From positions 434,001 through 498,000 of the forward strand of contig NZ_AP018437.1 in NCBI RefSeq assembly GCF_003966975.1: 64,000 bases of DNA, given 5' to 3'. Of the stretch, positions 37,039-47,243 are shown in pieces; within the stretch, counting starts at the first letter, position 1; each line of letters begins with the position of its first letter. The position numbers and the translations under genes were made by a program. The notes below the pieces were generated by a model, which ran no database searches, was not told where the DNA came from, and saw only the letters and a program-made list of their open reading frames with translations. Source of the stretch: Pelolinea submarina (GTDB taxonomy: Bacteria > Chloroflexota > Anaerolineae > Anaerolineales > Anaerolineaceae).

Positions 37039-38618
37039 TCCAAATTTACGACACTACCCTGCGCGATGGTACCCAACGTAAGGACATCTCGCTTTCCTGC
37101 AGCGATAAACTGCGCATTGCGCAGCGTCTGGACGAGATGGGCGTGGATTTCATCGAGGGTGGCTGGCCGGGTTCGAACCCAAAAGACGTCGAATTCTTTC
37201 AGGAAGCTGCCAAGATCCACTGGAAGCATGCGTTGATTACAGCCTTCGGTTCCACCTGCCGGGTCAACGGCGGCCCGCAGGACGACGCCAACATCCAGGC
37301 TTTGCTGGATTCCGGTACACCAGTCTGCACGGTCTTTGGCAAGTCCTGGACCTTGCACGTTGTAGATGTACTGCGCACCACCTTACCGGAAAACCTGCGC
37401 ATCATCGAACAGAGCGTGGCTTATCTGCGTGAGCAGGGCCGGCGCGTGATCTACGATGCCGAACACTTCTTCGATGGATATAAGGAAAACCCGGAATACA
37501 CGCTCGATACGCTGCGCGCGGCTGTGCGCGGCGGGGCGGAGCGTGTGGTCCTATGTGATACCAACGGCGGGGCGCTGCCGCATGAAGTCAGCGCCATCGT
37601 CAGCCAGGTGCATCAGGAACTGGATATTCCGCTGGGTATTCATGCTCATAATGACAGTGAGTGCGCGGTAGCCAACTCGTTGGCGGCCGTGCAAGCCGGC
37701 TGCACCCAGGTGCAGGGCACCATCAACGGTTATGGCGAACGCTGCGGCAATGCCAACTTATGCTCTATCATCCCCGACTTGCAGTTAAAGCTGGGTTATG
37801 AATGCCTGCCGTCGGTAAAATTGGTTGAGCTGTACGACCTGTCGCACTTTGTGGCGGAGATCGCCAACTTGGCGCCGGATGAATACCAGGCCTATGTCGG
37901 CCAGGCGGCCTTCGCCCACAAGGGCGGCGTGCACGTGTCCGCCATGCGCCGTAGCCCGTTATCCTACCAGCACATTGAACCGGAACTGGTGGGCAACGAA
38001 ATGTCGGTGGTGGTTTCCGAACTATCCGGCAAGGGCAACATCCTCAGCAAGGCTGAGGAATATGGACTGGCTGTCAACGGCAGCGAAGAGGTTGTGGAAG
38101 CGCTCAATCAAATCAAGGAATTGGAATCACAGGGCTTCTCATTTGAAGCCGCTGAAGCTTCTGCCATGCTGCTGCTCAAACGACACCAGCCCGATTATCG
38201 CGCGCCTTTTGAACTGATCGATTACTCCGTCAGCGTGGAGCATCGCCAGCAGCGCGGTATCATCACCGAGGCCATGGTCAAGGTGCGCATCGGTGAGAAG
38301 GTTATCCACACCGCGGGTGAGGGCTGCGGCCCTGTGCATGCCCTGGACGTGGCCATGCGCAAAGCGCTGGTTGACGATTTTCCCCAGATCGCGCAATTCC
38401 ACCTGACCGATTTCAAAGTGCGTATCCTCAACGGCGCGTTGGCTACCGAAGCCATCACGCGTGTGTTGATCGACACGCAAAACGGTTATCATTCCTGGAG
38501 CACGGTGGGCGCCAGCCCTAATATCATTGATGCCAGCTGGCAGGCATTGGCCGACTCAATCGAGTACGGTTTAATGACCACCACGGAAGAAGACCCGGCC
38601 GAACAAGTGGCCGCATAG
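37035..38618 (+). CDS. cimA: (R)-citramalate synthase
   Basis: It condenses acetyl-CoA and pyruvate to citramalate, opening the threonine-independent route to isoleucine. It has 527 residues. The start QIYDTTLRDGTQRKDISLS and the segment FIEGGWPGSNPKD distinguish this branch (TIGR00977 type) from LeuA; HAHNDSECAVANSLAAVQAG is the metal site and the C-terminal dimer domain starts near residue 400. It sits between leuD and leuB, whose enzymes process citramalate to 2-oxobutyrate. Confidence 0.93.
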   Translation: MIQIYDTTLRDGTQRKDISLSCSDKLRIAQRLDEMGVDFIEGGWPGSNPKDVEFFQEAAKIHWKHALITAFGSTCRVNGGPQDDANIQALLDSGTPVCTVFGKSWTLHVVDVLRTTLPENLRIIEQSVAYLREQGRRVIYDAEHFFDGYKENPEYTLDTLRAAVRGGAERVVLCDTNGGALPHEVSAIVSQVHQELDIPLGIHAHNDSECAVANSLAAVQAGCTQVQGTINGYGERCGNANLCSIIPDLQLKLGYECLPSVKLVELYDLSHFVAEIANLAPDEYQAYVGQAAFAHKGGVHVSAMRRSPLSYQHIEPELVGNEMSVVVSELSGKGNILSKAEEYGLAVNGSEEVVEALNQIKELESQGFSFEAAEASAMLLLKRHQPDYRAPFELIDYSVSVEHRQQRGIITEAMVKVRIGEKVIHTAGEGCGPVHALDVAMRKALVDDFPQIAQFHLTDFKVRILNGALATEAITRVLIDTQNGYHSWSTVGASPNIIDASWQALADSIEYGLMTTTEEDPAEQVAA

Positions 38619-38638
38619 TAGAAAGGGAAAGGGAATTT

Positions 38639-39703
38639 ATGGATTTCAATATTGTATTATTGCCCGGAGACGGGATTGGCCCGGAAGTGGTCGGCCAGGC
38701 GGTCAGGGTTTTGACCGCGGCCGCGCAGGCGGAGGGTGCCAATTTAAATTTCAATGAGCAGCTCATTGGCGGCTGTTCCATTGATAAGTTTGGCACCGCT
38801 CTGACGGACGAGACCCTGGCGGCCTGCCAGGCGGCGGATGCCGTTTTGCTGGGCGCGGTGGGCGGCCCCAAGTGGGACGACCCGCAGGCCAAAGTACGCC
38901 CTGAACAGGGACTGCTGGGGCTGCGCAAAGGCATGGCGGTGTTCGCCAACTTGCGTCCGGTGCGCGTGCACCCCGACCTGATCTCGGCCTCGCCGCTCAA
39001 ACCGGAAAGGCTTGCGGGCGTGGACATGATCGTGGTGCGTGAGCTTACCGGCGGCCTTTATTTTGGCCAGCCCAAGGGCCGTGAGGTGGTGGACGGCATT
39101 GAACGCGCGGTGGATACCCTGGTTTACAACGAAGAGGAGATCCGCCGCGTGGTGCGTATGGCCTTCAAATTGGCCGAGCAGCGCCGCAAGAAGGTCACCT
39201 CGGTCGACAAGGCCAATGTGCTGGAATCTTCGCGCCTGTGGCGCAAGGTCACCGCGGAAGTGGCCGCCGAGTTCCCTGAGATCGAATTGGAGAACATGCT
39301 GGTGGACACGGCTGCCATGCGTTTGGTGGCTTCGCCCGCCAATCTGGACGTGCTGGTGACCGAGAACATGTTCGGCGACATCCTCACCGATGAAGCCTCC
39401 GTGCTGACCGGCTCGATGGGCATGCTGCCCTCGGCTTCGCTGGGCGCGGACGGCGCGGGTTTGTTCGAACCGATCCACGGCTCGGCGCCGGATATTGCCG
39501 GCAAAGGCATCGCCAACCCGCTCGGTACCATTTTGAGCACAGCTTTGCTGCTGCGTTATTCACTCAAGCTGCCCAAAGCGGCGGCGCGCATCGAGCAGGC
39601 AGTGGACCAGGCCATCAGCGACGGGCTGCGGACCGTCGACCTGGGAGGGAAGCTCACCAGCCAGCAGATGACCGATGAGGTTATCGCGCGTCTGGGTTCT
39701 TAA
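38639..39703 (+). CDS. leuB: 3-isopropylmalate dehydrogenase
   Basis: A 354-residue NAD-dependent decarboxylating dehydrogenase that makes 2-oxoisocaproate; in the citramalate route the same reaction on methylmalate gives 2-oxobutyrate. Motifs: LPGDGIGPEVV at the start, RVHP and RELTGGLYFGQP for substrate binding, NMFGDILTDEASVLTGSMGMLPSASLG (split here for description) near residues 240-270. AAAGGGAAAGGGAA lies before the ATG. Confidence 0.96.
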   Translation: MDFNIVLLPGDGIGPEVVGQAVRVLTAAAQAEGANLNFNEQLIGGCSIDKFGTALTDETLAACQAADAVLLGAVGGPKWDDPQAKVRPEQGLLGLRKGMAVFANLRPVRVHPDLISASPLKPERLAGVDMIVVRELTGGLYFGQPKGREVVDGIERAVDTLVYNEEEIRRVVRMAFKLAEQRRKKVTSVDKANVLESSRLWRKVTAEVAAEFPEIELENMLVDTAAMRLVASPANLDVLVTENMFGDILTDEASVLTGSMGMLPSASLGADGAGLFEPIHGSAPDIAGKGIANPLGTILSTALLLRYSLKLPKAAARIEQAVDQAISDGLRTVDLGGKLTSQQMTDEVIARLGS

Positions 39704-39762
39704 GGCTGGTTGTACTTTACGACATCATTAAATCTATAAACCATTGAATAGGAGAGAAAATA

Positions 39763-40686
39763 ATGACAATTGAGGGTAAATTCACCTGGATGGATGGGGA
39801 GCTGATCGAATCGGAGAAGGCAACCATCCCATTTTTAAGCAGCGCGCTGCATTACGGTTCGGCCGCTTTTGAGGGCATCCGCGCGTACGCCACGGACAAA
39901 GGTCCGGCGGTCTTCCGCCTGAAAGAACACATGGACCGTTTTATCAATTCCGGCCATATCCTGGGCTTCCGCGATATCCCCTACACCTGCGATGAATTGT
40001 GCCAGGCGGTAGTGGACACTGTGGCTGCCAGCAAAATGGAATCCTGCTACATCCGCCCGCTGATCTTCAGCGACGGTTCGGCTTACGGCCTCAACCTGGA
40101 CGCCTACAAACCCCGCATCGGTATTGCCGTTTGGGAAATGGGTATTTACCTGGGCGAAGAAGCTTTGAAAGCCGGCATCCGTGCCAATGTGTCCTCCTTC
40201 ACGCGCCACCATCCCAACGTGATGTTGACCAAAGCCAAATCCACCGGCAATTACACCAACAGCATTTTGGCCAAGACCGAGTCGGTGCGCCTGGGCTTTG
40301 AAGAAGCCATCATGCTTGACCCGCAGGGTTATGTCAGCGAATGCACTGGCGAGAACCTATTCGTGGTGCGCAACGGCCAGGTCATCACGCCCTTCACGGC
40401 TTCCATCTTGGAAGGCATCACGCGCGATTCCATCCTGACCCTTTGCAATGACATGGGCATCGAGACGGTTGAAAAACCCATCTCGCGCGACCAGCTCTAC
40501 ATCGCCGACGAACTCTTCGTGTGCGGCACCGCCGCCGAGATCATCGCCATCCGCGAGTTGGATTTCCGCACCATTGGCGCCGGCAAGATGGGCCCTGTGG
40601 CTGCCAAGGTACAGAAGCTCTTCCACGAAACCGCGACCGGCAAGGGCGCGCGCTCGGATGAGTGGCTGACCTACGTCAACGCGTAA
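39763..40686 (+). CDS. ilvE: Branched-chain amino acid aminotransferase
   Basis: A 307-residue fold-type IV pyridoxal-phosphate enzyme that transfers amino groups to the 2-oxo acids of Leu, Ile and Val. The PLP lysine is in MLTKAKSTGNYTNSI near residue 160 and the family signature ECTGENLFVV follows near residue 195; ALHYGSAAFEGIRAY is the N-terminal active-site part. GGAGAGAAAATA precedes the ATG. It closes the operon before a terminator. Confidence 0.96.
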   Translation: MTIEGKFTWMDGELIESEKATIPFLSSALHYGSAAFEGIRAYATDKGPAVFRLKEHMDRFINSGHILGFRDIPYTCDELCQAVVDTVAASKMESCYIRPLIFSDGSAYGLNLDAYKPRIGIAVWEMGIYLGEEALKAGIRANVSSFTRHHPNVMLTKAKSTGNYTNSILAKTESVRLGFEEAIMLDPQGYVSECTGENLFVVRNGQVITPFTASILEGITRDSILTLCNDMGIETVEKPISRDQLYIADELFVCGTAAEIIAIRELDFRTIGAGKMGPVAAKVQKLFHETATGKGARSDEWLTYVNA

Positions 40687-40713
40687 TTCGCACAATTACA
40701 TATATCAGAATAG

Positions 40714-40748
40714 AAGAGAGGGATGTCGTCAGGACATCTCTCTTTTTA
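40714..40748 (+). terminator. Terminator of the ilv-leu operon
   Basis: AGAGGGATGTC pairs with GACATCTCTCT (one G-U) around a short loop, followed by TTTTTA. It lies 30 bases after ilvE. Confidence 0.8.
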
Positions 40749-40760
40749 TTTTGTTTGTAG

Positions 40761-40780
40761 GTCGCACATTCTTGTGCGAC
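40761..40780. repeat. ATTCTT-loop hairpin, copy B
   Basis: GTCGCAC-ATTCTT-GTGCGAC, again preceded by GTAG as at 27680. The loop is identical and the stem differs by compensating changes. Confidence 0.5.
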
Positions 40781-40795
40781 AAGAAAATATTTATT

Positions 40796-41030
40796 GTCAT
40801 CCTGAGCGCAGCAACCGCGAAGCATCCTCAATGGGGGGAATAATCTCGGCTGGGGTCTCATATACTCCAGTATCCATGTTTGTATAATAGAAGCTGAGAT
40901 TGCTTCGGTTTGCTTTCGCAAACCTCGCAATGACAAAAGAGAATATTGTCATTGCGAGCCCTTCGCTGCCTGAGCCCTGTCGACCGCGTAGCGTTCCCTC
41001 GGGGAAAGGCCGGTGGGCGAAGCAATATTT
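40796..41030. repeat. Dispersed intergenic repeats (BRE-like and ATTGCGAG type)
   Basis: GTCATCCTGAGCGCAGCAACCG...GCATCCTC at 40796-40830 belongs to the same family as units near 27475, 49680 and 54888. It is followed at about 40900-41025 by GATTGCTTCG...GCAATGAC and CATTGCGAGCCCTTCGCTG...GGGCGAAGCAAT, a second family with a shorter relative at 46683-46735. No gene is seen in 40687-41134. Confidence 0.6.
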
Positions 41031-41134
41031 TTCACTTCTAAAAGTAAAAATGTCCCGCAAAGCAACTTCGTTTATAATTTTTACATAAATCCCCAACGAA
41101 GCTAAAAAAAAGATCCCTTTATCGGAGGATTGCG

Positions 41135-41995
41135 ATGAAATCATTTAATACCGTTTTAAAACTAAGCGTTCTGATCGCCCTACTGGCGGCTGTCGCGGCC
41201 GGCAGCGGCCTGCTGTGGCAGGGCAGCGGCGACTCTTATCCCTTTACCACCCTGCGCGGTGAAACCGTCATGATTCGCGGACATGGCCTGTACCGCTACG
41301 ACACGGTGGCTTCCTCCTCCCAGGAGATCGGCCAGGACATCGTCACGTTGCTGGTCGGCATCCCGCTGCTGGTTTACGCCATGCTGCGCACGCGCAAGGA
41401 TGCCATGCGCGGCAAACTGCTGCTGACCGGCGGATTGGCTTACTTCCTGTACACCTATGCCTCCATGTCCTTCCTGACGGCATTTAACGCCTTCTTTTTG
41501 GTATACGTGGCACTCTTCTCTCTGAGCCTGTTTGCTTTCATTCTGGCGCTGATGGCGCTCGACCCGGCCGAGGTGGCGGCCCACATCGGCGAGCGCTTCC
41601 CGCGGCGCGCCATCACCACTTATTTCCTGGTCGTGGCCGCCTTCCTGGCGCTGGCCTGGCTGGGGCTGGTTGTGCCGCCCATGTTGACCGGCACGGCGCC
41701 GGCCGGACTGGAATCGGCCATCACCATGGTCATTCAGGCGTTGGACCTGGGCGTGATCGTCCCCACTGCCATCCTGACCGCGCTGCTGCTGCGCAAGGGA
41801 AATGCCTGGGGCTACACCTTGTCGCTGGTGGTGCTTCTGAAGATACTGACCATGGGCGCGGCGCTCATCTCCATGATCATCGTGCAGCTGCTTTCCGGTG
41901 TGGCGGTTGACCCCGTGGTGACGGCCGGCTTCGGCGTCATCAGCTTGAGCGGCATCATCCTGGCGGCCATGACCCTGCGCACCATTAACGATTGA
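41135..41995 (+). CDS. Integral membrane protein of unknown function (286 aa)
   Basis: It is very hydrophobic with about seven or eight transmembrane segments, the first at residues 8-28, and a ~35-residue extracytoplasmic loop containing YPFTTLRGETVMIRGHGLYRY. I do not recognise the family. GGAGGATTG lies before the ATG. It stands alone between the ilv-leu operon and carAB; its role is unknown. Confidence 0.7.
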   Translation: MKSFNTVLKLSVLIALLAAVAAGSGLLWQGSGDSYPFTTLRGETVMIRGHGLYRYDTVASSSQEIGQDIVTLLVGIPLLVYAMLRTRKDAMRGKLLLTGGLAYFLYTYASMSFLTAFNAFFLVYVALFSLSLFAFILALMALDPAEVAAHIGERFPRRAITTYFLVVAAFLALAWLGLVVPPMLTGTAPAGLESAITMVIQALDLGVIVPTAILTALLLRKGNAWGYTLSLVVLLKILTMGAALISMIIVQLLSGVAVDPVVTAGFGVISLSGIILAAMTLRTIND

Positions 41996-42036
41996 GGTTG
42001 CCAACCTTAAAAAACAAATTCTGCGTTTACAACGAT

Positions 42037-42064
42037 TTGACAAATTGTCTATACATGATAAAAT
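42037..42064 (+). promoter_or_regulatory. Strong sigma70-type promoter of carAB
   Basis: An exact TTGACA, a 16-base spacer and TAAAAT. The expected start is near 42071, giving a leader of about 250 bases before carA. Confidence 0.75.
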
Positions 42065-42074
42065 AGCGTCCAAT

Positions 42075-42158
42075 ATGTTCAAGATGAACCGAATGCTGCG
42101 AACCCGATTTCAGCCCACCGCTTCTCACCGGGAAGACGGCCGCTTGGATATTGCCTGA
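42075..42158 (+). CDS. Putative Arg-containing leader peptide of carAB
   Basis: A 27-residue frame (start MFKMNRMLRTRF) begins about 4 bases after the predicted transcription start, so it would be translated leaderless. It holds five arginines; three are CGA codons within codons 6-11. carAB products feed arginine and pyrimidine synthesis, so arginine-responsive attenuation is conceivable. The evidence is positional only; it may be a chance frame. Confidence 0.35.
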   Translation: MFKMNRMLRTRFQPTASHREDGRLDIA

Positions 42159-42202
42159 ATGGCGTGATTACAGCACGATGAGCGCATATTAACAAAAAAA
42201 CC

Positions 42203-42234
42203 AACAGCCCTTCTTTTCGGAGGGCTGTTTTTTT
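42203..42234 (+). terminator. Terminator in the carAB leader
   Basis: AACAGCCCT pairs perfectly with AGGGCTGTT and is followed by seven or more T, 85 bases before carA. The leader also contains a second CAGCCC at 42111-42116 that could pair with the 3' arm GGGCTG and open the terminator, so this may be an attenuator. No PyrR-type binding loop was recognised. Confidence 0.7.
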
Positions 42235-42318
42235 GCGCCTGCGCGCGGAGCGGTTTGCCCGGCGGCTCACTGTTGAACGGTTGAAAATTAACGATTTAGA
42301 TCTGGAGCAATCATATTC

Positions 42319-43455
42319 ATGGAAAATGCAACACTCGTTTTAGAAGATGGCAGCGTACTGAGCGGAGAAGCTTTTGGCGCGCGGGCAGACGTTGTTTTTG
42401 AGCTGGTGTTCAACACCAGCATGAGCGGTTATCAGGAGATCATCACCGATCCTTCCTATCGCGGGCAGGGCGTGCTATTCACCCTGCCGCACATCGGCAA
42501 TGTGGGCATCAACTTGCAGGACGACGAGTCCGCTTGCCCGCAGGTTTCCGCGGTGCTGGTGCGCAGCCTCAGCCCGCTGGTTTCCAACTGGCGCGCGGCC
42601 CTACCGCTGCCGGAGTGGCTGGCGCAGCATGAAGTGCCGGGCATCAGCGGTTTGGACACGCGCTGGCTGACCCGCAAGCTGCGCGACGGCGGCACGCTCA
42701 AAGCTGCCCTCTCCACCCGCGGCACCCCGCCGCAGCAATTGCTGCAAATGGCGCGCGAATGGCCCGGCTTGGACGGGCGCGATATGGTGGCGGAAGTGAC
42801 CTGTGCGCATCCTTACGAGTGGCAGGCTGACGCGGGCAGCGCCTGGGTCGCAGCGCAGAATCCCGGCAATACGGATAGTCCGCTGGTCGTGGCTTACGAT
42901 TTCGGCCTGAAGCGCAACATTCTGCGCCATCTGGCTGCCGGAGGCGCGCGCGTGCAGGTGGTGCCTGCCAATACCAGCGCTGCGCAGGCATTGGCTTATC
43001 ATCCGCAGGGCATCTTTTTGTCAAACGGGCCCGGCGATCCGGCCGGGCTGCCCATGATTGTAGAAACTGTTAAAGAGTTGATGAACAGTGGTGTGCCCCT
43101 GTTTGGCATATGCCTGGGTCATCAATTGATTGGCCGCGCCTTGGGCGCGGATACCTACCGGTTGAAGTTCGGCCACCATGGCGGCAATCATCCTGTACAG
43201 TATCTTCCCAGTGGCCGCGTGCTGATTACTGCTCAAAACCACAACTACGCTGTGCAGGCCGGGGGGCTGGATCCGGCTGAGGTGGAAGTGACCTACTGCA
43301 GCCTGAACGATGGCTCGCTGGAAGGCTTGCGCCTGAAAAACCGCCCGGTCATGAGCGTGCAGTTCCACCCCGAAGCCGCTCCCGGCCCGCACGACGCGCA
43401 CGATATTTTTTCTACTTTCTTTACCCTGCTGGAAATGGAGGCGTCCCATGCCTAA
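42319..43455 (+). CDS. carA: Carbamoyl-phosphate synthase small subunit
   Basis: The glutamine amidotransferase subunit of 378 residues; it supplies ammonia to CarB. The N-terminal CPSase_sm_chain domain ([29 protein letters not shown]) is followed by a class I GATase with the nucleophile Cys in [10 protein letters not shown] and the downstream [11 protein letters not shown]. It overlaps carB by 8 bases, consistent with coupled translation of the heterodimer. Confidence 0.96.
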   Translation: MENATLVLEDGSVLSGEAFGARADVVFELVFNTSMSGYQEIITDPSYRGQGVLFTLPHIGNVGINLQDDESACPQVSAVLVRSLSPLVSNWRAALPLPEWLAQHEVPGISGLDTRWLTRKLRDGGTLKAALSTRGTPPQQLLQMAREWPGLDGRDMVAEVTCAHPYEWQADAGSAWVAAQNPGNTDSPLVVAYDFGLKRNILRHLAAGGARVQVVPANTSAAQALAYHPQGIFLSNGPGDPAGLPMIVETVKELMNSGVPLFGICLGHQLIGRALGADTYRLKFGHHGGNHPVQYLPSGRVLITAQNHNYAVQAGGLDPAEVEVTYCSLNDGSLEGLRLKNRPVMSVQFHPEAAPGPHDAHDIFSTFFTLLEMEASHA

Positions 43456-46400
43456 GCGCAGCGACATTCACACCATCCTGGTGCCCGGCTCGGGCGCCAT
43501 CGTCATTGGACAGGCGGCCGAATTCGATTATTCCGGCACTCAGGCGGTCAAAGCTCTGCGTAAAGAGGGATACCGCGTTGTGCTGGTCAATTCCAACCCG
43601 GCTACCATTATGACCGACCCGGAGATCGCGGACGCCACCTACATTGAGCCGCTTACCCCGCACGCGCTGGAGGCTATCATCCAACAGGAGCAGCCGGACG
43701 CCATGCTGCCCACCGTGGGCGGCCAGACTGGCCTGAACCTGGCCGAAGAACTCAGCCGCAGCGGTGTATTGGACAAGTACGGCGTCAAGCTGCTGGGCGC
43801 CAACCTGCAGGCCATCGAAGCGGCTGAGGACCGCCTGCTGTTCCGCCAGACCATGGCGCAGGCCGGCATTCCTACCCCGCACGGTGGCGCGGCTTATTTG
43901 TTGGAAGAAGCGCAGGTTTTGGCCGGCGAAATCGGTTATCCGCTGCTGGTGCGGGCTTCTTTCGCGTTGGGCGGAACCGGCGCGGCCTGGGTGGCCTCTG
44001 AGGAAGAGCTGCCGGAAGCGGTGCGGGCGGCTATCGCAGCTTCACCCAGCGGCCAGGCCTGGGTCGAGGAAAGCATCCAGGGCTGGAAGGAATTTGAATT
44101 GGAGGTCATGCGCGACTGCGCCGATAACTTCGCGGTCATCTGCACCATCGAGAATCTGGATCCCATGGGTGTGCATACCGGCGACAGCATCACGGTGGCC
44201 CCCGCCCAAACCCTGACCGACCGTGAATACCAGGTGCTGCGCGATATGGCGCACCGCGTGCTGACAGCCGTGGGTGTGGAGACCGGCGGCGCCAACGTGC
44301 AGTTTGCCGTGCACCCCGAAACCGGGCGTGTGGTGGTGATCGAGATGAACCCGCGCGTCAGCCGCTCCTCTTCGCTGGCTTCCAAGGCCACCGGCGTGCC
44401 CATCGCCAAGTTGGCCGCGTTGGTGGCGGTCGGTTATACGTTGGATGAAATTCCCAACGACATTACCGGCCAGACCACAGCCGCCTTTGAGCCTTCACTG
44501 GATTACTGTGTGGTCAAGATCCCGCGTTGGGCCTTTGAGAAGTTCCCCGGCGTGGACGCTGTGCTCGGCCCGCAGATGAAGTCGGTCGGCGAGGTCATGG
44601 CCTTGGGCCGCACCTTCCCCGAGGCGCTGCAAAAAGCGGTGCAGTCGCTGGAAATCGGCGTGGACGCGCCGGACGGCAGCGGACCCAAACATGCCTTACC
44701 GGATGAAGCGGAAACGCTGGCGGATTTGTGCGTTCCCACTGCCGACCACCTTTTCCGTGTGTATCGCGCGGTTCAACAGGGTTTGCCGTTGGAAGCCATC
44801 CAGGCCGCTTGCGGTTACGACCTATGGTTCCTGGCACAACTGCAAAGCATCAGTGCGATGCAAACGCAAATAGCGGGGTCGTCTCCTGACACTGACGGCT
44901 TTCCGGCGCTGCTGCGCGCCGCCAAGCGCATGGGCTTTGCCGACAGCCAATTGGCACGCCTGCTGGGCATGGACGAGGACGCGCTGCGCAAACTGCGCCT
45001 GGAATTGGACATCCTGCCTACCTTCCAGCGCGTGGATACCTGCGCGGCCGAGTTTGAAGCCCAGACGCCTTACCTGTACAGTGCCTATGAGATGGAAGAC
45101 GAAGCCCGCCCAACCGGCAAGCAGAAGGTCCTCATCCTGGGCGGCGGCCCCAACCGCATCGGCCAGGGCATCGAATTCGATTATTGCTGCTGCCAGGCGG
45201 CTTTCGCGCTGGAAAAACTGGGCTACGAGACCATCATGCTGAATTGCAACCCGGAAACGGTCTCAACCGATTACGACACCGCCGATCGCCTGTATTTCGA
45301 GCCGCTCACCTTCGAACACGTCATGAACGTGGTGGATCGCGAGCAACCCATGGGCGTGATCGTCCAGTTCGGCGGGCAGACGCCCCTCAACCTGGCGGCC
45401 CGCCTGGAAGCGGCCGGCGTACGCATATTGGGCACTACCCCGCAGGCCATCGATCTGTCCGAAGACCGCGAGGCTTTTGCCGGGCTGCTGCGCCAACTGG
45501 ATATTCCCCAACCCGACAACGGCATTGCCCGTTCGCTGGAAGAAGCCCGCACGGTGGCGGCCGGGTTGGGCTACCCGGTGCTGGTGCGGCCGTCCTTTGT
45601 ACTGGGTGGGCGCGCCATGGCCATGGTGGAAAGCGAAGCGCGCCTGGCGGAGTTCATCCAGGCCGCGCTGGAAGCTTCCCCCGGACAGCCGGTGTTAATT
45701 GATAAGTTTATGGAGGACGCCTTCGAGATCGACGTGGACGCGCTGGCGGACGGCCAACGGGTGGTGATCGGCGCGGTCATGCAGCACATCGAGGAAGCCG
45801 GCGTGCACTCCGGCGACGCGGCCTGCGTGCTGCCGCCTTACAAGGTCAGCGCCTACCACCAGGGTATCATGCGCGAATTCACCGAGCAGCTCGGCCTGGC
45901 GCTGGGTGTGCGCGGGCTGATGAATGTGCAGTTTGCTCTCAAAGATGAGATGGTGTATGTCTTGGAAGTCAACCCGCGCGCCTCGCGCACCGTGCCCTAC
46001 GCCAGCAAAGCCACCGGGCTGAACCTGGCCTATGTGGCCGCGCAGGTTATGGCCGGCTGCACGTTGGAGGAATTGGGCGTGCTCGAAGAGCCGCGCGTGG
46101 ACGGTTTCTTCGTCAAGGAAGCCGTGCTGCCCTTCAAGAAGCTGCCGGGTTCCAGCGTGCTGCTGGGCCCCGAAATGCACTCCACCGGTGAGGTCATGGG
46201 GCATGCCGCCCACTTCGGGCTGGCTTTCGCCAAGTCGCAGATCGCCGCGGGGGAGAGCCTGCCGCTGAGCGGGACGGCTCTGATCAGTGTGAATGATTAT
46301 GACAAGAGCGCCGGGCTGAAGATCGCCCGCGACCTGCACCGCATGGGCTTTGCGCTGCTGGCCACGCCCGGCACGGCCGATTTCTTCAGCAAGGTGGGCC

Positions 46401-46669
46401 TGCCGGTCACGGTTGTCAACAAACTTTCCGGCGAATCCCCGCACATCGTGGACCTGATCCGCGCCGGGCAGGTGGACATGATCGTCAACACGCCGCTGGG
46501 CCCCAATGCTCACCAGGACGGCGCCGAGATCCGCGCCGCGGCCCTGGCCATGAGCGTGCCCCTGCTGACCACACTCTCGGCTGCCGCCGCGGCCGTCTCC
46601 GCCATCCGCGTGCTGCGCGATAAGGAGCTGCAATACCGCAGCTTGCAGGATCATTTTAGTAAAAGGTAA
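43448..46669 (+). CDS. carB: Carbamoyl-phosphate synthase large subunit
   Basis: A 1073-residue enzyme, the usual length. It makes carbamoyl phosphate from bicarbonate, ammonia and two ATP for arginine and pyrimidine synthesis. Two homologous ATP-grasp halves are clear: [19 protein letters not shown] at the start and [17 protein letters not shown] near residue 560, each followed by [11 protein letters not shown] or [11 protein letters not shown]. The C-terminal MGS-like domain (from about residue 935, [18 protein letters not shown]) is the allosteric region. No terminator with a T run follows it. Confidence 0.97.
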   Translation: MPKRSDIHTILVPGSGAIVIGQAAEFDYSGTQAVKALRKEGYRVVLVNSNPATIMTDPEIADATYIEPLTPHALEAIIQQEQPDAMLPTVGGQTGLNLAEELSRSGVLDKYGVKLLGANLQAIEAAEDRLLFRQTMAQAGIPTPHGGAAYLLEEAQVLAGEIGYPLLVRASFALGGTGAAWVASEEELPEAVRAAIAASPSGQAWVEESIQGWKEFELEVMRDCADNFAVICTIENLDPMGVHTGDSITVAPAQTLTDREYQVLRDMAHRVLTAVGVETGGANVQFAVHPETGRVVVIEMNPRVSRSSSLASKATGVPIAKLAALVAVGYTLDEIPNDITGQTTAAFEPSLDYCVVKIPRWAFEKFPGVDAVLGPQMKSVGEVMALGRTFPEALQKAVQSLEIGVDAPDGSGPKHALPDEAETLADLCVPTADHLFRVYRAVQQGLPLEAIQAACGYDLWFLAQLQSISAMQTQIAGSSPDTDGFPALLRAAKRMGFADSQLARLLGMDEDALRKLRLELDILPTFQRVDTCAAEFEAQTPYLYSAYEMEDEARPTGKQKVLILGGGPNRIGQGIEFDYCCCQAAFALEKLGYETIMLNCNPETVSTDYDTADRLYFEPLTFEHVMNVVDREQPMGVIVQFGGQTPLNLAARLEAAGVRILGTTPQAIDLSEDREAFAGLLRQLDIPQPDNGIARSLEEARTVAAGLGYPVLVRPSFVLGGRAMAMVESEARLAEFIQAALEASPGQPVLIDKFMEDAFEIDVDALADGQRVVIGAVMQHIEEAGVHSGDAACVLPPYKVSAYHQGIMREFTEQLGLALGVRGLMNVQFALKDEMVYVLEVNPRASRTVPYASKATGLNLAYVAAQVMAGCTLEELGVLEEPRVDGFFVKEAVLPFKKLPGSSVLLGPEMHSTGEVMGHAAHFGLAFAKSQIAAGESLPLSGTALISVNDYDKSAGLKIARDLHRMGFALLATPGTADFFSKVGLPVTVVNKLSGESPHIVDLIRAGQVDMIVNTPLGPNAHQDGAEIRAAALAMSVPLLTTLSAAAAAVSAIRVLRDKELQYRSLQDHFSKR

Positions 46670-46693
46670 CTTTCGCCGGAAGTGTCTTTGCGA

Positions 46694-46724
46694 ACCCTTC
46701 ATTAGTTGAAGACGAATGAAGGGT
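46694..46724. repeat. Hairpin in an ATTGCGAG-type repeat
   Basis: ACCCTTCATT and AATGAAGGGT form a perfect 10-bp stem just after carB, inside TCTTTGCGAACC...GGTGAAGCAATCTC, a relative of the repeat at 40950-41025. There is no T run, so it is not a standard terminator. Confidence 0.5.
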
Positions 46725-46814
46725 GAAGCAATCTCAGCTCCTGACACGGATAAGCGCCAGATCGATTACATCTTGCTAAGGTTGAATAAAAAAAACTCCT
46801 GAAATCCAGAGTAT

Positions 46815-46955
46815 TTAACGTATTTCTAAAAGATATAAAGGCCAGCTTCCGAAGGTCACATCCACCGGTATGCCCGGTTTGAGCTTGTTGGTGGATTTCT
46901 CATAATAGAATAAGTAGAAATAGTGTCCCGTATTCCCATTGCAGATGAGAGGGGA
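46815..46955 (-). pseudogene. C-terminal remnant of an unidentified gene
   Basis: On the minus strand an open frame ends at TAA (46815-46817) and reads CNGNTGHYFYLFYYEKSTNK, then PGIPVDVTFGSWPLYLLEIR at the C-terminus. It is interrupted by a TGA at 46956-46958 and has no start codon, so only the last ~46 codons of a lost gene remain. The family is not recognised. Confidence 0.4.
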
Positions 46956-47012
46956 TCAGATGGAGAAATTTCCAACAACATGTAAGATTGAGATAATAAG
47001 GGAAGGTATGGG

Positions 47013-47144
47013 ATGGAGAAAAATAATAAGAGCAGGGCCCCGCGTTTTCTTTATCGTACCGGCGCAATAGTTGCTTTCATCGCCGCGGGTTTCTTCAGTC
47101 GCAACCTGGGCGGTGGTAATACAATCCATCAATTGATTAATTAA
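47013..47144 (+). CDS. Putative 43-residue membrane peptide
   Basis: An ATG 7 bases after GGGAAGG opens a frame with a basic N-terminus (MEKNNKSRAPRFLYRTG), a single hydrophobic stretch AIVAFIAAGFF and a short tail. This charge layout fits a one-helix membrane peptide. There is no homology evidence and it may be a remnant. Confidence 0.35.
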   Translation: MEKNNKSRAPRFLYRTGAIVAFIAAGFFSRNLGGGNTIHQLIN

Positions 47145-47243
47145 AAATTGGGCGATTTTCTAAAGAACCTGACCATATAAAAAATGTAAAATCTATAAAG
47201 CAGTGCTTATAAACTAAGGTTATTTACAAAAGGAAAATGAAAC

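Noticed and set aside
42065-42318. PyrR-binding attenuator or other pyrimidine riboswitch before carA.
   Set aside because: No PyrR-type binding loop could be found in the leader; only the terminator and the possible Arg leader frame are supported.
45695-46747. Minus-strand frame of 350 codons opposite the end of carB.
   Set aside because: It is an antisense shadow rich in His, Gln and Gly with no domain; carB is conserved over the whole segment.
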